The position numbers and the translations under genes were made by a program. 64,000 nt of DNA from Hymenobacter aranciens (GTDB lineage Bacteria > Bacteroidota > Bacteroidia > Cytophagales > Hymenobacteraceae), in assembly GCF_030580865.1 (NCBI RefSeq), contig NZ_JAUQSY010000021.1, positions 1-64,000 of the forward strand, in the 5' to 3' direction. The notes below the pieces were generated by a model, which was not told the DNA's origin, made no database searches, and worked only from the letters and a program-made list of their open reading frames with translations. This document shows, piece by piece, positions 62,150 through 64,000 of the stretch. The stretch's first letter is position 1, and every line of letters starts with the position of its first letter.

Positions 62150-63328
62150 ATGAAAATTCTTCCTGTTCGTCCGTTTGCAATGGCCTGGCTGGCCGCGCCC
62201 ACCCTGGCTGGCGGCCTGCTGCTGGGCGCCTGCAACAGTCAGCCCACCGCCACCGAGGCCGACAAAACCGCCACCGTCGTGCCCGCTGAAACCAATGCCG
62301 CCTCCGACAGCGCCGCCGTCACGGCCGCTGGCCCCAGCGCGCCCGGCGAGGTGAAGCCCACCGGCCCCGCCCCGGCCTGGGCTCCCAACATCAAGCCCGA
62401 GATGCTCACGGTTATCGAAGCCCTGCAAAGCTTCAAGCCTAAGCCTTTCCCGCAGCTCACGCCCGCCCAGGCCCGCCAGCAGCCCGGCGCCACCGAAGCC
62501 GTGATGAAAGTGATGCGCGACCACAGCATCCCGCCGCCGCCACTGAACTGCGATACCATGACTACCAGCCTGATGCCCGGGGTGAAAGCCCGCGTATACA
62601 CGCCTAAAAGCGGCACGGCGCCCTACCCGGTTATCGTGTATTACCACGGCGGCGGCTGGGTTATTGCCACCAACGACACGTATGCCGCTTCGGCCCAGGC
62701 TCTGTGTGAGCAGGTGGGGGCCGTGGTAGTGTCGGTAGAATACCGTAAAGCGCCGGAAAATAAATTCCCCACTGCGCACAACGACGCTTTTGCGGCCTAT
62801 CAATACGTGCTCAAAAATGCCGCCAGCATGAAGGGCGACCCTGCCAAAGTAGCCGTGGTAGGCGAAAGCGCCGGCGGCAATATGGCTTGCAACGTCAGCA
62901 TCATGGCCCGCGACAAGAAGCTGGCCCTGCCCAAATACCAGGTGCTGGTGTATCCCGTGGCTGGCTACGATATGAATACGCCCTCGTATCAGAAAAACAC
63001 CGAAACTCTACCCCTCAATAAGGGTGGCATGGAGTGGTTCTTCAAGCACTACCTGCGCACCCCGGCCGATGGGAAAGACCCGCGCATCAGCTTGCTGAGC
63101 GCCAACCTGAAAGGCCTGCCGCCTACCACCATCATCGCCGCCGACCTCGACCCGCTGCTGAGCGAAGGCAAAACCCTCGCCGATAAGCTGCAGGCCGCCG
63201 GCGTGAAAACCAGCTACAAGCTTTATGAGGGTGTGGCGCACGAATTCTTCGGCATGGCCGCCGTGGTGCCCCAGGCCAAGGACGCGCAGGGTGTGGCCGT
63301 GAGCGACCTGAAGGGAGCGCTGAAGTAA
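62150..63328 (+). CDS. Lipoprotein alpha/beta hydrolase (HSL-type esterase)
   Basis: Encodes 392 aa. The lipobox LLGAC (about residue 28) predicts an anchored lipoprotein, then a T/A-rich linker to about 75. The hydrolase carries the hormone-sensitive-lipase oxyanion motif YYHGGGWV, the nucleophile GESAGG, the acid ADLDPL and the His in VAHEFFG. Such enzymes hydrolyse short-chain esters or activated acyl groups. It faces the periplasm or surface. The catalytic triad is intact. A nested palindromic repeat follows the stop. Confidence 0.92.
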   Translation: MKILPVRPFAMAWLAAPTLAGGLLLGACNSQPTATEADKTATVVPAETNAASDSAAVTAAGPSAPGEVKPTGPAPAWAPNIKPEMLTVIEALQSFKPKPFPQLTPAQARQQPGATEAVMKVMRDHSIPPPPLNCDTMTTSLMPGVKARVYTPKSGTAPYPVIVYYHGGGWVIATNDTYAASAQALCEQVGAVVVSVEYRKAPENKFPTAHNDAFAAYQYVLKNAASMKGDPAKVAVVGESAGGNMACNVSIMARDKKLALPKYQVLVYPVAGYDMNTPSYQKNTETLPLNKGGMEWFFKHYLRTPADGKDPRISLLSANLKGLPPTTIIAADLDPLLSEGKTLADKLQAAGVKTSYKLYEGVAHEFFGMAAVVPQAKDAQGVAVSDLKGALK

Positions 63329-63332
63329 GAGC

Positions 63333-63582
63333 GTCATGCTGAGCGCAGCGAAGCATCGGGCGGGCAGCAGTAAACACGATTACCATAAATTACTACTCTA
63401 GAGTCTGTGGACAGTGGTGCGATAAGTAACGCGAAACTCTGTTTCCGCGACGAGTGCAGCGAGTTCCGGGCGTTTGCTAACGATAAAACTCGTTGCGCTC
63501 GTCGCGGAAACAGAGTTTCGCATTACAAAATGGTAACTGCCCACACATCTTAGGTGAGATGCTTCACTGCTTTCAGCATGAC
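63333..63582. repeat. Family C palindromic repeat copy 3, interrupted
   Basis: Outer arms GTCATGCTGAGCGCAGCGAA... (63333-63357) and its inverse (63558-63582) match family C copies 1 and 2. The centre again has GCAGCAGTAAACACG and TTACCATAAATTACTACT. A second, unrelated inverted repeat is lodged inside. Confidence 0.88.
63426..63526. repeat. Inner palindrome within family C copy 3
   Basis: Arms of 40 bp at 63426-63465 and 63487-63526 (GCGAAACTCTGTTTCCGCGA near the outer end) are inverted copies with three mismatches. The 21-bp loop is CCGGGCGTTTGCTAACGATAA less its ends. Confidence 0.92.
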
Positions 63583-63610
63583 GTTCTGTTTCGCATCTTC
63601 CAAAACAAAA

Positions 63611-63640
63611 AAAGTCCCCGCCAGAACTGGCGGGGACTTT
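63611..63640 (-). terminator. Rho-independent terminator of the last gene
   Basis: AAAGTCCCCGCC pairs with GGCGGGGACTTT around a four-base loop. On the minus strand the stem is followed by a run of T (plus-strand A7). It lies 30 bases past the stop at 63670. Confidence 0.93.
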
Positions 63641-63669
63641 CTGTTTTGCAGCCGAAGCTACGCTACGCC

Positions 63670-64000
63670 TTACTGGATGGTCAGACGCACGTTGGCCGTT
63701 TCGTTGCCAGCCTTCACGCGTACGGTGTAGATACCGGCGGCCAGGTTGGTGGCATCGATGTTAGTCTGGGTGGCAGTAGCGCTCAGGCTCACAGCTTGCG
63801 TGCGAACCACCTGGCCCAGCGTGTTGATGATGGCTACCTGGGCCGTGCGGGCACCGCTCACGGCCGGAATGGCCACGGTGAACGACTGGTGCGCCGGGTT
63901 CGGGAATACGCTCACGAAGCCACCGGCTAGGGCGGCGCGGGTGCCCGTGCCCAGCGGGGTTACGAAGGTGGTGGTAACGGCCGGAGCCGAACCGCCTGCC
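63670..64000 (-). CDS. C-terminal end of a T9SS-sorted secreted protein (partial)
   Basis: The frame is open from the window edge to the TAA at 63670, about 109 codons; the N-terminus lies outside. The last 80 residues are a T9SS type-A sorting domain: VSVFPNPAHQSFTVAI, VAIINTLGQVVRTQAVSLSA, NLAAGIYTVRVKAGNETANV and VRLTIQ. A short T/P/G linker precedes it. The cargo domain is unknown. The terminator downstream confirms a gene end. Confidence 0.92.
   Translation of the reverse strand, partial: AGGSAPAVTTTFVTPLGTGTRAALAGGFVSVFPNPAHQSFTVAIPAVSGARTAQVAIINTLGQVVRTQAVSLSATATQTNIDATNLAAGIYTVRVKAGNETANVRLTIQ

Overview
The window is a high-GC bacterial chromosome segment that looks like a Hymenobacter-type member of the Bacteroidota (Cytophagales). 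The support is: several large secreted proteins ending in a type IX secretion (T9SS) type-A sorting domain; SD-poor starts with Bacteroidota-style promoters (TTG-N19-TAnnTTTG); OmpA/PD40 and TPR-histidine-kinase proteins typical of that phylum; and many palindromic intergenic repeats. No rRNA, plasmid, phage or transposase gene is seen. Species assignment is inference.

Layout. 0-2.2 kb: a small secreted protein, an HNH-type protein and an uncharacterised 351-aa protein. 2.2-7.6 kb: the SbcC/SbcD nuclease pair, pushed apart by a palindromic repeat. 7.8-10.3 kb: NADAR protein, a membrane-anchored STAS-like protein and a persulfide dioxygenase/double-rhodanese fusion. 10.5-17 kb: T9SS secreted proteins, including one very large ice-binding-like/PKD-like/beta-helix gene broken by a G9-tract frameshift and an in-frame amber stop. 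17-22.5 kb: repeats, two Spy-like periplasmic proteins, an APC amino-acid permease, small proteins. 22.7-29.8 kb: two tandem paralogous TPR sensor kinases, a NarL-type regulator and a lectin/PD40/OmpA envelope protein. 30-33.6 kb: a polytopic membrane protein with an exported FAD oxidoreductase, and a small secreted protein behind a clear promoter/operator. 33.8-38.6 kb: a red-light module (heme oxygenase, bacteriophytochrome, single-domain regulator, REC-kinase). 38.8-43.3 kb: a compact operon with a divergent SpeD, DUF4178 zinc-ribbon membrane protein, His-rich mini-protein, DUF350 and membrane-embedded SpeE-like aminopropyltransferase. 43.3-52.5 kb: housekeeping and miscellaneous genes (HscB, tRNA-Leu(CAA), ASCH, SNF2 helicase, AI-2E family transporter, YjbQ). 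52.6-61 kb: a 2786-aa surface protein built from five seven-bladed FG-GAP propellers. 61-64 kb: small membrane protein, ABM monooxygenase, lipoprotein esterase, and the C-terminal end of another T9SS protein cut by the window edge.

How genes work together. HO makes biliverdin for the phytochrome, whose kinase output probably feeds the adjacent response regulators. The SpeD/SpeE/DUF350/DUF4178 group is predicted to make or attach a polyamine-like moiety at the membrane, and its SpeD lacks the canonical catalytic cysteine; this is the best candidate for an under-described system. The two TPR kinases probably share the single NarL regulator.

A second theme is intergenic structure. At least four families of imperfect palindromic elements and three heptanucleotide arrays sit between genes. 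Several abut or supply stop codons, and one element lies inside another.
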